64,000 bases of DNA from Aliamphritea hakodatensis (GTDB lineage Bacteria; Pseudomonadota; Gammaproteobacteria; Pseudomonadales; Balneatricaceae). Below the pieces are notes generated by a model. That model made no database searches. It had not been told where the DNA came from and saw only the letters and a program-made list of their open reading frames with translations. How positions within the stretch are numbered: position 1 is the stretch's first letter; each line of letters opens with the position of its first letter. Below, in pieces: positions 54,054 through 62,948 of the stretch. The translations under genes and the position numbers were made by a program. Location: positions 3,100,001 through 3,164,000 of the forward strand of contig NZ_AP025281.1 in NCBI RefSeq assembly GCF_024347195.1. The letters are read 5' to 3'.

Positions 54054-54935
54054 TTACTCACCCAGCTTCGTGCTCCAGCCGAGTTTTTCACGACAAGTCT
54101 GATAAAAATTATGGTTCAGCGGATGCAGCAGCTTCAGCTTCTGCGGCTTCTTATGAATGGTAATCGTATCGCCGGGCGCACAGCTGATATCTTTCTGACC
54201 GTCACAACTGATAGTTGGGTAGGTCTCGTTGCTGTCACTGATCACCAGCTTCAGCTCACTGTTGCCGTCGACCACAATTGGCCGGCTGGAAAGGGTGTGC
54301 GGGAACATTGGCACCAGCACCAGCGCATCCAGCTTTGGATGCATAATCGGCCCGCCACCGGATAACGCATAAGCGGTGGAACCGGTTGGCGTGGATACAA
54401 TCAGACCATCAGAGCGCTGGGTGTAGACAAACTGCCCTTCAATATACAGCTCGAACTGAATCATCCGGGCTGACTTACCCGGGTGCAGTACACAGTCGTT
54501 CAGGCCAGTAGCCTCACCGATGGGTTCACCTTTACGCTTCACCACCACGTCAATCAGAAACCGGCGGTCAACCGTATACTGACCATTCAGTACTTCGCCG
54601 ACCTTCTCTTCAATCTCAGTCGGTGCGATATCCGTCAGGAATCCCAGGTTCCCCCGGTTAACACCCAACACCGGCACATTAGACTGCGCCAGACTGCGGG
54701 CGGCTCCCAGTAAACTGCCGTCGCCGCCGACAACAATGACCAGATCACAAATCTCACCCATCATTTTCGTATTACACGTCTGCTCACTGTGGCCGGGCAT
54801 CAGCGAGGCAATCTTCTCGTCAAGAATGACATTCAGACCACGCTCTCCCAGGAAGCGAATCAGATGCTTCAGGGTATCTATCACCTTTGTACTGCCAAGC
54901 CGGCCAATTAAACCGATATTACGAAAATTATCCAT
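54054..54935 (-). CDS. nadK: NAD kinase
   Basis: The 293-residue protein has the ATP-NAD kinase motif VVVGGDGSLLGAARSL, LGVNRGNLGFLTD, and the substrate-binding NDCVLHPG and TPTGSTAYALSGGGP. It makes NADP from NAD. GGAG precedes the ATG. It is followed by the phosphoesterase gene in the same transcript. Length and motifs match the bacterial family closely. Confidence 0.96.
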   Translation of the reverse strand: MDNFRNIGLIGRLGSTKVIDTLKHLIRFLGERGLNVILDEKIASLMPGHSEQTCNTKMMGEICDLVIVVGGDGSLLGAARSLAQSNVPVLGVNRGNLGFLTDIAPTEIEEKVGEVLNGQYTVDRRFLIDVVVKRKGEPIGEATGLNDCVLHPGKSARMIQFELYIEGQFVYTQRSDGLIVSTPTGSTAYALSGGGPIMHPKLDALVLVPMFPHTLSSRPIVVDGNSELKLVISDSNETYPTISCDGQKDISCAPGDTITIHKKPQKLKLLHPLNHNFYQTCREKLGWSTKLGE

Positions 54936-54990
54936 TAGTACTCCAAAACGCAGTCAGGCACAGCTGCCACGCAATTTATTCTGTCTCTTG

Positions 54991-55980
54991 TCACTGTATA
55001 TCACAGCCTGAATCATAAAAACGTTGCAGCTGCCCGGCCAGTCGCTCAGCCATTCCCCTGAGCCCCTGTAACCCGCCAGTATGAACCATCACCACCCGGC
55101 TTCCGGTCGGAAACTCACCGGCTGCCAGCAGATCTTCCAGCGCCAGCAACAACTTCCCAGTATATAAAGGCTCCAGCTGCACCCCGCTGCTGAGACGAAA
55201 ACGCTCGATACAGTCCGCCAGGCGGGGGCTGATTTTACCATAGCCGCCCTCGTGCGCACTGAGAATTAACCGCCAGCGCCCACTATCAGCATAGCCTGCC
55301 TGCTTCAGTAAACCGCGAATATCATCATACAGGAAATCAGCCCCTTTCAGAGCCGGCACACCTAACACCTGAGTCGCAGGCCGCGCTGCAGCAATCAGCC
55401 CGGCCAGCGTTGCGCCGGTACCGCAGGCACAGCAAAGAAAATCCGGGGCATCGCTGTTCTCAAGCCCACTCAGAATTTCGCGGCACCCTTTAACCGCCAA
55501 TGCATTGGAACCGCCTTCCGGCAAATACTCAAACGCTCCCAGACGATCATGCAAAGCGATACGAAAAGCCCCGGTGTTTTTTTCCCGGTATTCCGCCCGG
55601 CTGACAAACTCCAGCCGCATCCCCCAGGACTCTGCATCCTGCAGCATGGCAGATAATACCGGCGGCCGCTCACCGCGGATAACACCAATGGTAGGAATGC
55701 CTGCCTGATACCCGGCAAAGGCCAGCGCATGAAGATGGTTAGACCAGGCACCGCCGAACGACAGTAACGGGCAACACTTACCCGCCGCCTGATAGGCCGC
55801 CAGATTGTATTTCAGCTTGAACCACTTGTTACCGCTGATGAAAGGATGGATGCCGGTGAGATCCAGCAACTGTAACTGCACCCCCCGCCGGGCAAAGGCG
55901 ACAGGCGTAACATCTCGCAAAGAAAGGGAAAAATCAGTTGACGACACGGTTTGGCAATCCACAAATATTGCCCGCATCAT
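54991..55980 (-). CDS. ACC deaminase / D-cysteine desulfhydrase-like PLP enzyme
   Basis: The 329-residue fold-type II PLP enzyme has GNKWFKLKYNL with the PLP lysine, the SFGGAWSNHLHALAFAG loop and the phosphate glycines in CCACGTGATLAGL. The family covers 1-aminocyclopropane-1-carboxylate deaminase and D-cysteine desulfhydrase, and true substrate cannot be set from the sequence. It stands between nadK and a diguanylate cyclase with modest gaps. Confidence 0.9.
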   Translation of the reverse strand: MMRAIFVDCQTVSSTDFSLSLRDVTPVAFARRGVQLQLLDLTGIHPFISGNKWFKLKYNLAAYQAAGKCCPLLSFGGAWSNHLHALAFAGYQAGIPTIGVIRGERPPVLSAMLQDAESWGMRLEFVSRAEYREKNTGAFRIALHDRLGAFEYLPEGGSNALAVKGCREILSGLENSDAPDFLCCACGTGATLAGLIAAARPATQVLGVPALKGADFLYDDIRGLLKQAGYADSGRWRLILSAHEGGYGKISPRLADCIERFRLSSGVQLEPLYTGKLLLALEDLLAAGEFPTGSRVVMVHTGGLQGLRGMAERLAGQLQRFYDSGCDIQ

Positions 55981-56027
55981 ATAGAAGTATCAGAGCGCTG
56001 CCCAGTCCTGCAGGCCCGCAAACACCC

Positions 56028-56963
56028 TCAGGCAATTGCCTCAGCATCGGGTGTTTTTATATCAGCGCATCCCTGCAACGGCACTGCACAGTCTCCGCCG
56101 GCATGTTTCGCCCGGTACATCGCCATATCTGCCCGCTGAATCAGATGATCCACGGGCTCACTACCGTCACTGGAAGCAACGCCCAGACTCATCGACAGGC
56201 AAATATCCCCTTCTGCAGCAAACTCCGGCGAATAAAAACATCCGGCATTAAAACGCTCCCGGATACGGTTAGCAGAACTCATACCATGATCACCGTTGGT
56301 ATTCGGCAAGAGCACCATAAACTCATCACCACCATAACGGAATGCCAGATCGGAATCCCTGACGGTCTCCAGCAACAACTGCCCCATACGGCGAATAACC
56401 TGATCACCTTCGAGATGGCCCAGCCGGTCATTTACCTGCTTAAACCCATCCAGATCTATACAGATAAGGCTGACGTTACTGCCGTAGCGTTTTGCACGCT
56501 CCATTTCTTTTGATAAACGTGAATAAAAATACCGCTGGTTATATAACCCGCTGAGATCATCAGTAATGGACTGTTTCTTAAGATTGGCTTCAAGTGTTTT
56601 CTGCTGGGACAAATCATGAAAGAAACCGATACTGCCGCGACGGTCACCATCCTTAATCAGTGACGCCGACAGACGGATTGGGATACGCCTGCCGTCACAG
56701 GCCAGAATAGCCGTTTCATACCCCTCGAGCTTACCGGGTCCCCCCAGCCTAACGGACAGCATCGTCAGCATGACCGCACGGGCATCCGCCTCACTGGAAT
56801 ATAATGCACGGATGTGCATCTCCCCCACCACATCCGCAGCCTTATAACCTAACAACCTCTCTGCCGCCGGATTAAAAACCGAAATAAGTCCCTTACTGTC
56901 AACAGCAATAATAGGGTCTGGGCATATAGCGGTAATTTCACTTAACACAGTAGTATTTCTCAT
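56028..56963 (-). CDS. PAS-GGDEF diguanylate cyclase
   Basis: The 311-residue cytosolic protein has a PAS domain (about 8-125, PIIAVDSKGLISVFNPAAE, with a PAC-like GSIGFFHDLSQQK end) and a GGDEF domain (about 140-300) with RYGGDEF and the I-site RDSD. It should make c-di-GMP in response to a signal sensed by the PAS domain. GGATAACCT precedes the ATG. It is the fourth GGDEF protein in the window. Confidence 0.94.
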   Translation of the reverse strand: MRNTTVLSEITAICPDPIIAVDSKGLISVFNPAAERLLGYKAADVVGEMHIRALYSSEADARAVMLTMLSVRLGGPGKLEGYETAILACDGRRIPIRLSASLIKDGDRRGSIGFFHDLSQQKTLEANLKKQSITDDLSGLYNQRYFYSRLSKEMERAKRYGSNVSLICIDLDGFKQVNDRLGHLEGDQVIRRMGQLLLETVRDSDLAFRYGGDEFMVLLPNTNGDHGMSSANRIRERFNAGCFYSPEFAAEGDICLSMSLGVASSDGSEPVDHLIQRADMAMYRAKHAGGDCAVPLQGCADIKTPDAEAIA

Positions 56964-57342
56964 AGGTTATCCGATACCTGAAAGTCCCAAACAGTGTTTA
57001 AAGTCAAACAACACATAAAATGTGCACCAGGCAGAAAAACATTCCAACCCGGATCCTTGTTATCTATCAGGCTATCGAAGAGACAGTGCTGAACATCAGA
57101 TGGCGCAATATTAAGGGCGTTATAGAAACACAATCACATCGGCACTGCATCATGCAGATTACCCATAATGACAGTAATGTTATTAATTTTCCGTTAAGCA
57201 AAGAAAATCAAACAAATGTACCAAAAATCAACTGGCGATTAGTTTAAGAATCAGACTGGAAAGAAGGGATATATCAGAGATGTCAAAGCATCTACCTAAC
57301 GGCATATTTAAAACAAAAGAGAGGGGATATAAAGATATAGAG
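56964..57342. other. Intergenic region, no supported gene
   Basis: The 379 bases hold the promoter of the PAS-GGDEF gene and the 3' flank of the tRNA cluster. A 75-codon plus-strand frame (57020-57247) lacks a ribosome site and any family resemblance. No clear terminator hairpin follows the last tRNA; only T-rich stretches are seen on the minus strand. Confidence 0.45.
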
Positions 57343-57419
57343 TGGCGGAACGGACGGGACTCGAACCCGCGACCCCCTGCGTGACAGGCAGGTATTCTAA
57401 CCAACTGAACTACCGCTCC
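57343..57419 (-). tRNA. tRNA-Asp (GTC), copy 1 of the array
   Basis: The 77-base gene folds as a cloverleaf with a GGAGCGG/CCGTTCC acceptor stem, anticodon GTC in CCTGTCACG, T-arm GGTTCGAGTCC and encoded CCA. It is nearly identical to E. coli tRNA-Asp. In transcription order it is the last tRNA of the cluster. Confidence 0.98.
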
Positions 57420-57440
57420 GCAGCGATAAGATCTGTTTAG

Positions 57441-57516
57441 TGGTGGGCGTGGAGAGGCTCGAACTCCCGACATTCGCCTTGTAAGGGCGACGCTCTCCCA
57501 ACTGAGCTACACGCCC
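57441..57516 (-). tRNA. tRNA-Val (TAC), copy 1
   Basis: The 76-base gene has a GGGCGTG/CACGCCC acceptor stem, anticodon TAC in CCTTACAAG, T-arm AGTTCGAGCC and encoded ACCA. It is followed in transcription by tRNA-Asp copy 1. Confidence 0.98.
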
Positions 57517-57573
57517 ACTGAACAGAGTTGAAGGTTTTAGACTCCCCTTCAGGAGTTGCCGCTTCCGGAGAAG

Positions 57574-57650
57574 TGGCGGAACGGACGGGACTCGAACCCG
57601 CGACCCCCTGCGTGACAGGCAGGTATTCTAACCAACTGAACTACCGCTCC
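57574..57650 (-). tRNA. tRNA-Asp (GTC), copy 2
   Basis: Identical in sequence to copy 1, with encoded CCA and anticodon GTC. Confidence 0.98.
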
Positions 57651-57667
57651 ACAGTAGTGCCGTTTAG

Positions 57668-57743
57668 TGGTGGGCGTGGAGAGGCTCGAACTCCCGACAT
57701 TCGCCTTGTAAGGGCGACGCTCTCCCAACTGAGCTACACGCCC
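57668..57743 (-). tRNA. tRNA-Val (TAC), copy 2
   Basis: Identical in sequence to copy 1, with encoded ACCA and anticodon TAC. Confidence 0.98.
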
Positions 57744-57800
57744 ACTAAACAGAGTTGAAGGTTTTAGACTCCCCTTCAGGAGTTGCCGCTTCAAAAGAAG

Positions 57801-57877
57801 TGGCGGAACGGACGGGACTCGAACCCGCGACCCCCTGCGTGACAGGCAGGTATTCTAACCAACTGAACTACCGCTCC
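57801..57877 (-). tRNA. tRNA-Asp (GTC), copy 3
   Basis: Identical in sequence to copy 1; part of a 227-base repeat unit with its preceding tRNA-Val. Confidence 0.98.
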
Positions 57878-57894
57878 ACAGTAGTACTGTTTAG

Positions 57895-57970
57895 TGGTGG
57901 GCGTGGAGAGGCTCGAACTCCCGACATTCGCCTTGTAAGGGCGACGCTCTCCCAACTGAGCTACACGCCC
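57895..57970 (-). tRNA. tRNA-Val (TAC), copy 3
   Basis: Identical in sequence to the other tRNA-Val copies; followed by tRNA-Asp copy 3 after a 17-base spacer. Confidence 0.98.
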
Positions 57971-58027
57971 ACTAAACAGAGTTGAAGGCTTTAGACTCTC
58001 CTTCAGGAGTTGCCGCTTCCGGAGAAG

Positions 58028-58104
58028 TGGCGGAACGGACGGGACTCGAACCCGCGACCCCCTGCGTGACAGGCAGGTATTCTAACCAACTGAACTACCG
58101 CTCC
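58028..58104 (-). tRNA. tRNA-Asp (GTC), copy 4
   Basis: Identical in sequence to copy 1, with anticodon GTC and encoded CCA. Confidence 0.98.
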
Positions 58105-58121
58105 ACAGTCGTGCTGTTTAG

Positions 58122-58197
58122 TGGTGGGCGTGGAGAGGCTCGAACTCCCGACATTCGCCTTGTAAGGGCGACGCTCTCCCAACTGAGCTACACGCCC
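58122..58197 (-). tRNA. tRNA-Val (TAC), copy 4
   Basis: Identical in sequence to the other tRNA-Val copies. Confidence 0.98.
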
Positions 58198-58246
58198 ACT
58201 AAACAAGCTGAAGGTTTTAGACTCCCCTTCAGGAGTTACTGCAGAT

Positions 58247-58323
58247 TGGCGGAACGGACGGGACTCGAACCCGCGACCCCCTGCGTGACAGGCAGGTATT
58301 CTAACCAACTGAACTACCGCTCC
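58247..58323 (-). tRNA. tRNA-Asp (GTC), copy 5
   Basis: Identical tRNA body, but the spacers around it differ from those of the inner repeat units. Confidence 0.98.
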
Positions 58324-58345
58324 ACTCTGCAAGTGTTCGATTTGA

Positions 58346-58421
58346 TGGTGGGCGTGGAGAGGCTCGAACTCCCGACATTCGCCTTGTAAGGGCGACGCTC
58401 TCCCAACTGAGCTACACGCCC
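58346..58421 (-). tRNA. tRNA-Val (TAC), copy 5, first in transcription order
   Basis: Tail reads ACCA and anticodon is TAC. It is the promoter-proximal tRNA, with the predicted start of transcription about 10 bases upstream. Confidence 0.98.
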
Positions 58422-58437
58422 TCAAATCGAGAGCCGA

Positions 58438-58465
58438 ATTGTAAGGATTTTACGTGCCTTGTCAA
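58438..58465 (-). promoter_or_regulatory. Strong promoter of the tRNA array
   Basis: On the minus strand a consensus -35 TTGACA (58460-58465) is followed after 16 bases by TACAAT (58438-58443), five of six matches to the -10 consensus. The site lies 16 bases upstream of the first tRNA, so the leader is very short. Confidence 0.85.
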
Positions 58466-58654
58466 ACGTTTATCAGAAATTATTTCAAAGCTTCAGTGAA
58501 GATTTTCGTCCGCTATTTCACTCCCCCTTGTCAGCCCTTGCTATTCTAACCGGTTCAATACGCTCAGCTTTATCTGCTAAAGACCGGATACACAGCATTC
58601 TTTTATATCCGGAAGCCTTTATACTTACTGCAACAATAAGGGGAAAACAGATCC

Positions 58655-59239
58655 ATGCACACCGCCGAAAGCTTACAGACACTCATTGACCGGTTCATAC
58701 AGAGCAGCACTGAACTGCAGCAGGAAACATATGGCAGATTACCGCTGACGATTGCTGATCCGGAATGGCCGTCAGCCTGCTATCAGCCTTCCCCGGCCAA
58801 CACCGACAGCCATCAGGTATGGCAACCTATGCCGCAAAACAGCTACGCACAGGAGATGTTCGACCGGCTGGAAGAAGCACTTAGCTACAGCATTCATCCG
58901 GACATCCGCACCTGGTATAGCAGCTACTGGTCCGACCCCGTGCCGGCGCAATGTCCGGACGGCGACCTGAGCCTGCTGTTTATCTGGAATGAAAAAGACT
59001 GCGAACGCCTGCGGGGAAACCTGATCGCTCACCTGCTGAACAAACAGAAACTGCGCCACCCGCCAAGCCTCTTTTTTGCCTGCACAGAACCGGACGGCGA
59101 TCACTATCTTAGCGTCGATAATCACACCGGCGAAGTCTGGCTGGAACTTCCCGGCCGCCCGGCAATCCGAAAGATAGCAGGCTCATTAAGTGAATTTATC
59201 ACCACACTGACGCCTTTACCGATTCCTGACACGGAGTAA
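58655..59239 (+). CDS. syd: Syd protein (SecY-interacting)
   Basis: The 194-residue protein matches Syd: LQTLIDRFIQSSTELQQE at the start, PEWPSACY, the SYSIHPDIRTWYSSYWSDP core and the C-terminal SVDNHTGEVWLELPG. Syd binds SecY at the inner membrane and is thought to check the state of the Sec translocon. It is acidic and soluble. AAGGGGAAAA precedes the ATG. A lipoprotein gene follows six bases later. Confidence 0.94.
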   Translation: MHTAESLQTLIDRFIQSSTELQQETYGRLPLTIADPEWPSACYQPSPANTDSHQVWQPMPQNSYAQEMFDRLEEALSYSIHPDIRTWYSSYWSDPVPAQCPDGDLSLLFIWNEKDCERLRGNLIAHLLNKQKLRHPPSLFFACTEPDGDHYLSVDNHTGEVWLELPGRPAIRKIAGSLSEFITTLTPLPIPDTE

Positions 59240-59245
59240 ACAGCT

Positions 59246-59821
59246 ATGCGTTTTTTAATGATGTCTGTATTCGCCTCCTTACTGCTGCTCACCGGCTGCA
59301 GTAAGTTTCAGCCTCATCAGGTTGATCTGCAGGCCCTGCACCCCAAAATCGACACTCAGCAACGCCTGCCTGAAGGCCTGACCGTTGCCGTTGAAACCCG
59401 CGACCTGCGGCCGGACAGTCTGATCGGCTACCGTATCAGCCGCCTCAGCGACCGGGCACCGGTAGAACTGGCCCTGCCGGCAAACGTGCAGATCAATCAG
59501 GGGGCGAAAGTCGCGCTGGTTAAACTGGGGGCCACGCCCGTCGCCGGCAATGCCGAAGCCCAACTGCTACTGACCCTGAAAGACCTGAGCTACTCTGCAT
59601 CGGTAGAAGCCCTGCAAACCGTTACCGTCAAGGCCAGCCTTGAAGTAAAAGCCAGCAAATATAACCGTAGCTATACCGGCAACTACAACAGCCAGAAACA
59701 GCATCAGTTTGTTGCCACCCCTGACCTGCAGGAAAACCAGGCAGTGGTACAGGAAATCATTCTGGAAACCCTGAGCCGCGCTTTCAGTGACCCGCAGTTA
59801 CTGGACTTTCTTGCCCAGTAA
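59246..59821 (+). CDS. YajG-family lipoprotein
   Basis: The 191-residue protein has a lipoprotein signal peptide (about 1-17) ending in LLLTGC, so it should be lipid-anchored, probably in the outer membrane. The body (AVETRDLRPDSLIGYRISRL, LEVKASKYNRSYTGNYNSQK) fits the YajG family of unknown function. It follows syd closely and is ended by a strong terminator. Confidence 0.88.
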   Translation: MRFLMMSVFASLLLLTGCSKFQPHQVDLQALHPKIDTQQRLPEGLTVAVETRDLRPDSLIGYRISRLSDRAPVELALPANVQINQGAKVALVKLGATPVAGNAEAQLLLTLKDLSYSASVEALQTVTVKASLEVKASKYNRSYTGNYNSQKQHQFVATPDLQENQAVVQEIILETLSRAFSDPQLLDFLAQ

Positions 59822-59840
59822 TACTGGCAACCAACACATA

Positions 59841-59868
59841 AAAAAACAGGCCCGAAGGCCTGTTTTTT
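59841..59868. terminator. Bidirectional intrinsic terminator
   Basis: AAAAAACAGGCC-CGAA-GGCCTGTTTTTT is a perfect 12-base stem with a stable CGAA loop, ending both the syd/lipoprotein transcript and the msrB/glycosylase transcript from the other side. Confidence 0.95.
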
Positions 59869-59891
59869 TTGTCATTCAGCCCGCCTGAACA

Positions 59892-60560
59892 TTACCAGCC
59901 GACAGTGTAAGACAGCAGCCTGCTGATATGCGCCAGCGGCCTGCCAGATTCCTGCTGCCAGGCATTGAACGCATTCTGTACCAGTGCCAGATCCCGTTTG
60001 GCAGTCGGCGCTTTATCGATCACTCCCTGTGCCTTCAGAGCCGCCACAACATCATCCGTCAGCAGAAAAGTATCTTTGCCTATCTGACGCAGAAAATAGG
60101 CAGCAGAACGCCCGCCAAGCTGCTGACCTTCTTTTTTAAGGAAGGCCCACAGACTGACAATATCTTCCGTTGGCCAGTGCGCAATCATCTGTGCAAAACT
60201 GCCATGTTGCTCGCTGTAATTCACAATCATCGTGGCATTGGTACGGACCGCTTTAATCTTGCCCCAGTGCCGGATGATCCTGTCATTCTGCATCATGTTT
60301 TCCAGCTGCTCATCACTCATCAGCGCAATCTTTTGGGGCGCAAATCCCCAGAACGCTTCTTCAAAAGCAGGCCACTTGGCATCCACCAGTGAATGTTTCA
60401 GCCCGGCCCGGAAAATCCGCCGCGACATTTCAGACAACACCCTGTCATCGGCCAGCCCGGCCAGCACTTTCGGCGGCTGCACCACCGGCATCAGGCTTTC
60501 TATATCCTCGCCGGCCTTATGTGCACTGACGTGCTCATAAATCCATGTAAATGACTTCAC
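59892..60560 (-). CDS. DNA-3-methyladenine glycosylase I-like protein, zinc ligands absent
   Basis: The 222-residue protein fits the Tag family fold: AKWPAFEEAFWGFAPQKIALM, MMQNDRIIRHWGKIKAVRTNA and GGRSAAYFLRQIGKDTFLL. It lacks the Cys/His zinc ligands that bracket E. coli Tag (no RCGW start and no C-terminal H-x3-C), so it is a divergent branch. It starts at GTG directly after the msrB stop (TAAGTG) with GAGGAACC upstream, so both genes form an operon. It would excise alkylated bases, or have a related DNA role. Confidence 0.85.
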   Translation of the reverse strand: MKSFTWIYEHVSAHKAGEDIESLMPVVQPPKVLAGLADDRVLSEMSRRIFRAGLKHSLVDAKWPAFEEAFWGFAPQKIALMSDEQLENMMQNDRIIRHWGKIKAVRTNATMIVNYSEQHGSFAQMIAHWPTEDIVSLWAFLKKEGQQLGGRSAAYFLRQIGKDTFLLTDDVVAALKAQGVIDKAPTAKRDLALVQNAFNAWQQESGRPLAHISRLLSYTVGW

Positions 60561-60974
60561 TTACGGTTCCTCTTTGGCGGTAAAATCCAGCGATACTGAA
60601 TTAATACAGTAACGCAAACCGGTCGGTGCCGGACCATCCGGAAACACATGCCCCAGATGCGCACCGCAGCCATTACAGACCACCTCGGTACGGATCATGC
60701 CGTGAGACAGGTCACGGTTCTCACCGATACAGCTGTCATTAGCCGGCTGATTAAAGCTCGGCCAGCCACAACCAGCATCAAATTTGGTCTCTGAAACGAA
60801 CAACTCTTCCCCGCAACATACACACTGATACTTGCCGGCAACGAAATGCTGATCATACGCCCCGGTGTGCGGACGCTCGGTCCCTTTCTGGCGGCAGACC
60901 CGAAACTGCTCCGGGGTTAATTCAGACTGCCATTCAGCATCACTGCGCTGACGCGGATATTTGTTTTCACCCAT
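60561..60974 (-). CDS. msrB: Peptide methionine (R)-S-oxide reductase
   Basis: The 137-residue protein is a typical MsrB: zinc cysteine pairs in CVCCGEELF and CNGCGAHLGHVF, substrate-binding GCGWPSFNQP, and the catalytic Cys in RYCINSVSLDF. It repairs oxidised methionine. GGGGAA precedes the ATG. It is translated just ahead of a glycosylase gene; pairing a protein-repair and a DNA-repair enzyme is notable but the link is not proven. Confidence 0.96.
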   Translation of the reverse strand: MGENKYPRQRSDAEWQSELTPEQFRVCRQKGTERPHTGAYDQHFVAGKYQCVCCGEELFVSETKFDAGCGWPSFNQPANDSCIGENRDLSHGMIRTEVVCNGCGAHLGHVFPDGPAPTGLRYCINSVSLDFTAKEEP

Positions 60975-61147
60975 TGAAATTCCCCTGTTTTTTTACACTC
61001 AGCTACTGTTTATGGACAGGCCAAATGCAGTATGATTCAAAACCTTGTTTTGATCGCCCAAAGTTAAACTTTAGCGTCCTGTGCATACAATAAAATAACT
61101 CACTGTTTCAGCCACTGGCAGACCGTGGCCACCAAGGATAAATAAAG

Positions 61148-62365
61148 ATGTCAATAATCCGCAAATCCAACAAACTGATTAACGTCTGTTACGACATACG
61201 CGGACCAGTACTTCAGGAAGCCAAACGTCTCGAAGAAGAAGGCCAGCGCATCATCAAGCTGAACATCGGCAACCCCGCCCCTTTTGGCTTTGAAGCGCCC
61301 GAAGAAATCATTCAGGACGTGGTGCATAATCTGCCAACCGCCCAGGGCTACTGTGACTCCAAAGGCCTGTTCTCGGCCCGCAAAGCCGTCATGCAGGAAA
61401 CCCAGAAACGGGGCATTAAAAACGTCACCATCGAAGACATCTATCTGGGCAACGGCGTCAGCGAGCTGATCGTCATGGCCACCCAGGGACTGCTTAACGA
61501 CAACGATGAGCTGCTTATTCCTGCGCCGGACTATCCACTGTGGACCGCTGCAGTCAGCCTTGCCGGTGGTACTCCGGTTCATTATCAGTGTGATGAAAGC
61601 CTCGGCTGGGCACCCAACATTGATGACATGCGCAGCAAAATCAGCGAACACACCAAAGGTATCGTGGTCATTAACCCAAACAATCCGACCGGTGCCGTTT
61701 ATCCGCAGGAAGTACTGGAACAGATTATTGACCTTGCACGTGAATTCAACCTGATTATTTTTGCCGACGAGATATACGATAAAATCACCTATGACGACGC
61801 CAGGCATATTCCACTGGCCAGCCTCAGCGACGACGTCCTTTGTATTACGTTCAACGGCCTCTCAAAAACTTATCGCGTTGCCGGCTTCCGCTCTGGCTGG
61901 ATGGTTCTCAGCGGCCCTAAACATCATGCCAGAGACTATATCGAAGGCCTGGATATGCTCGCCAGCATGCGCCTGTGCGCAAACGTTCCGTCGCAGCACG
62001 CAATTCAGACAGCACTGGGCGGCTATCAAAGTATTAATGAGCTGATCATCCCCGGGGGACGCCTGTATGACCAGCGAGAACTTGCGTATCGTGAAATAAA
62101 CGCCATTCCAGGACTTTCCTGCGTAAAGCCTATGGGCGCACTGTACCTGTTCGTAAAAGTGGATCCGGATATGTACCCGATCTTCAATGATGAAAAGCTG
62201 GCCCTCGATCTTCTGCTGCAGCAAAAAGTACTGATTGTTCAGGGAAGCGGCTTCAACATGCCGGATACACAGCACTTCCGCCTGGTTATCCTGCCCCGTG
62301 AAGACGAACTGATGGAGGCTATCAGCCGCATCGGTGAGTTTTTCCGCAACTACTCTCAAAGCTGA
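61148..62365 (+). CDS. alaA: Glutamate-pyruvate aminotransferase AlaA
   Basis: The 405-residue class I/II PLP aminotransferase is very similar to E. coli AlaA (YfbQ): NVCYDIRGPVLQEAKRLEEE, LNIGNPAPFGFEAPEEI, PNNPTGAVYP and the PLP lysine in NGLSKTYRVAGFR. It makes alanine from pyruvate and glutamate. AAGGATAAATAAAG precedes the ATG. Its own promoter should lie in the 170 bases before it. Confidence 0.96.
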   Translation: MSIIRKSNKLINVCYDIRGPVLQEAKRLEEEGQRIIKLNIGNPAPFGFEAPEEIIQDVVHNLPTAQGYCDSKGLFSARKAVMQETQKRGIKNVTIEDIYLGNGVSELIVMATQGLLNDNDELLIPAPDYPLWTAAVSLAGGTPVHYQCDESLGWAPNIDDMRSKISEHTKGIVVINPNNPTGAVYPQEVLEQIIDLAREFNLIIFADEIYDKITYDDARHIPLASLSDDVLCITFNGLSKTYRVAGFRSGWMVLSGPKHHARDYIEGLDMLASMRLCANVPSQHAIQTALGGYQSINELIIPGGRLYDQRELAYREINAIPGLSCVKPMGALYLFVKVDPDMYPIFNDEKLALDLLLQQKVLIVQGSGFNMPDTQHFRLVILPREDELMEAISRIGEFFRNYSQS

Positions 62366-62579
62366 TCAGCCACACTGACAGCCCGCTGCCGGTCGCCCCG
62401 AACCGGCAGCTACCCTCCCCTGCCTTTGCCACATGCTGAAAACCGATAGCCGTATAACCGTTCGCTTTCCTTGCCAGGCTGGCGTAAGATTTTTTTCATA
62501 CAGGCCAGCTATACTGTCTGTGCCCTGATGCTGATACCCGGCACTCGGCGCACCCAATCTATCAGCAACTGGAAGCATT

Positions 62580-62948
62580 ATGTTTATAAAGATCAAAAAG
62601 AATTGCGGCATCTTCATGGAACACAACGGCATGGAACAGAATCATATCATTCCGGTCACCAGTAACTTTCTGATCAACCTTAACCACGCTGCAGAAATTT
62701 CCTTCTACACCATCAAAGAAACCAAAACCCGCTACGATCTGGAAGGCTACGAAATCAGTGTACCGCCTCACACCCGCGTGATTCACATGCAGATGACATA
62801 CCGGCACTCCAGCATTAAAGAACGGATCGGTGATAACAAAGGCAGCATAGTTGAACGTAATTACTACAAGTTCTACTTCATGCCGGAAGAAATGGGGCAA
62901 TATGAACAGCTGCGCGGCCATATCGAAAATCATGTACTGAACCTGTAA
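62580..62948 (+). CDS. Hypothetical protein
   Basis: I do not recognise this 122-residue protein. GGAAG sits four bases before the ATG. The pattern of alternating hydrophobic residues (FLINLNHAAEISFYTIKE, RVIHMQMTYRH, YYKFYFMP) suggests a beta-rich soluble domain, and the C-terminal helix QYEQLRGHIENHVLNL is amphipathic. A start at a later Met would still keep the core. It lies between alaA and an HDOD gene without obvious operon ties. Confidence 0.65.
   Translation: MFIKIKKNCGIFMEHNGMEQNHIIPVTSNFLINLNHAAEISFYTIKETKTRYDLEGYEISVPPHTRVIHMQMTYRHSSIKERIGDNKGSIVERNYYKFYFMPEEMGQYEQLRGHIENHVLNL

Larger units (their letters stand above)
57343..58421 (-). repeat. Five-unit tandem array of tRNA-Val/tRNA-Asp pairs
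   Basis: Successive tRNA-Asp copies start 231, 227, 227 and 219 bases apart. The inner units match through their spacers, including a small hairpin (ACTCC..GGAGT) between one pair and the next that may guide RNA processing. The pattern shows recent tandem duplication or gene conversion. Confidence 0.95.

Noticed and set aside
57020..57247. 75-codon plus-strand frame before the tRNA array
   Set aside because: No ribosome site and no motif; composition is that of non-coding DNA.
57228..58425. Open frames on both strands across the tRNA array, with repeated GAVVQLVRIPACHAGGRG-like peptides
   Set aside because: They are translations of tRNA-Asp and tRNA-Val genes; such peptides are well-known annotation artefacts.
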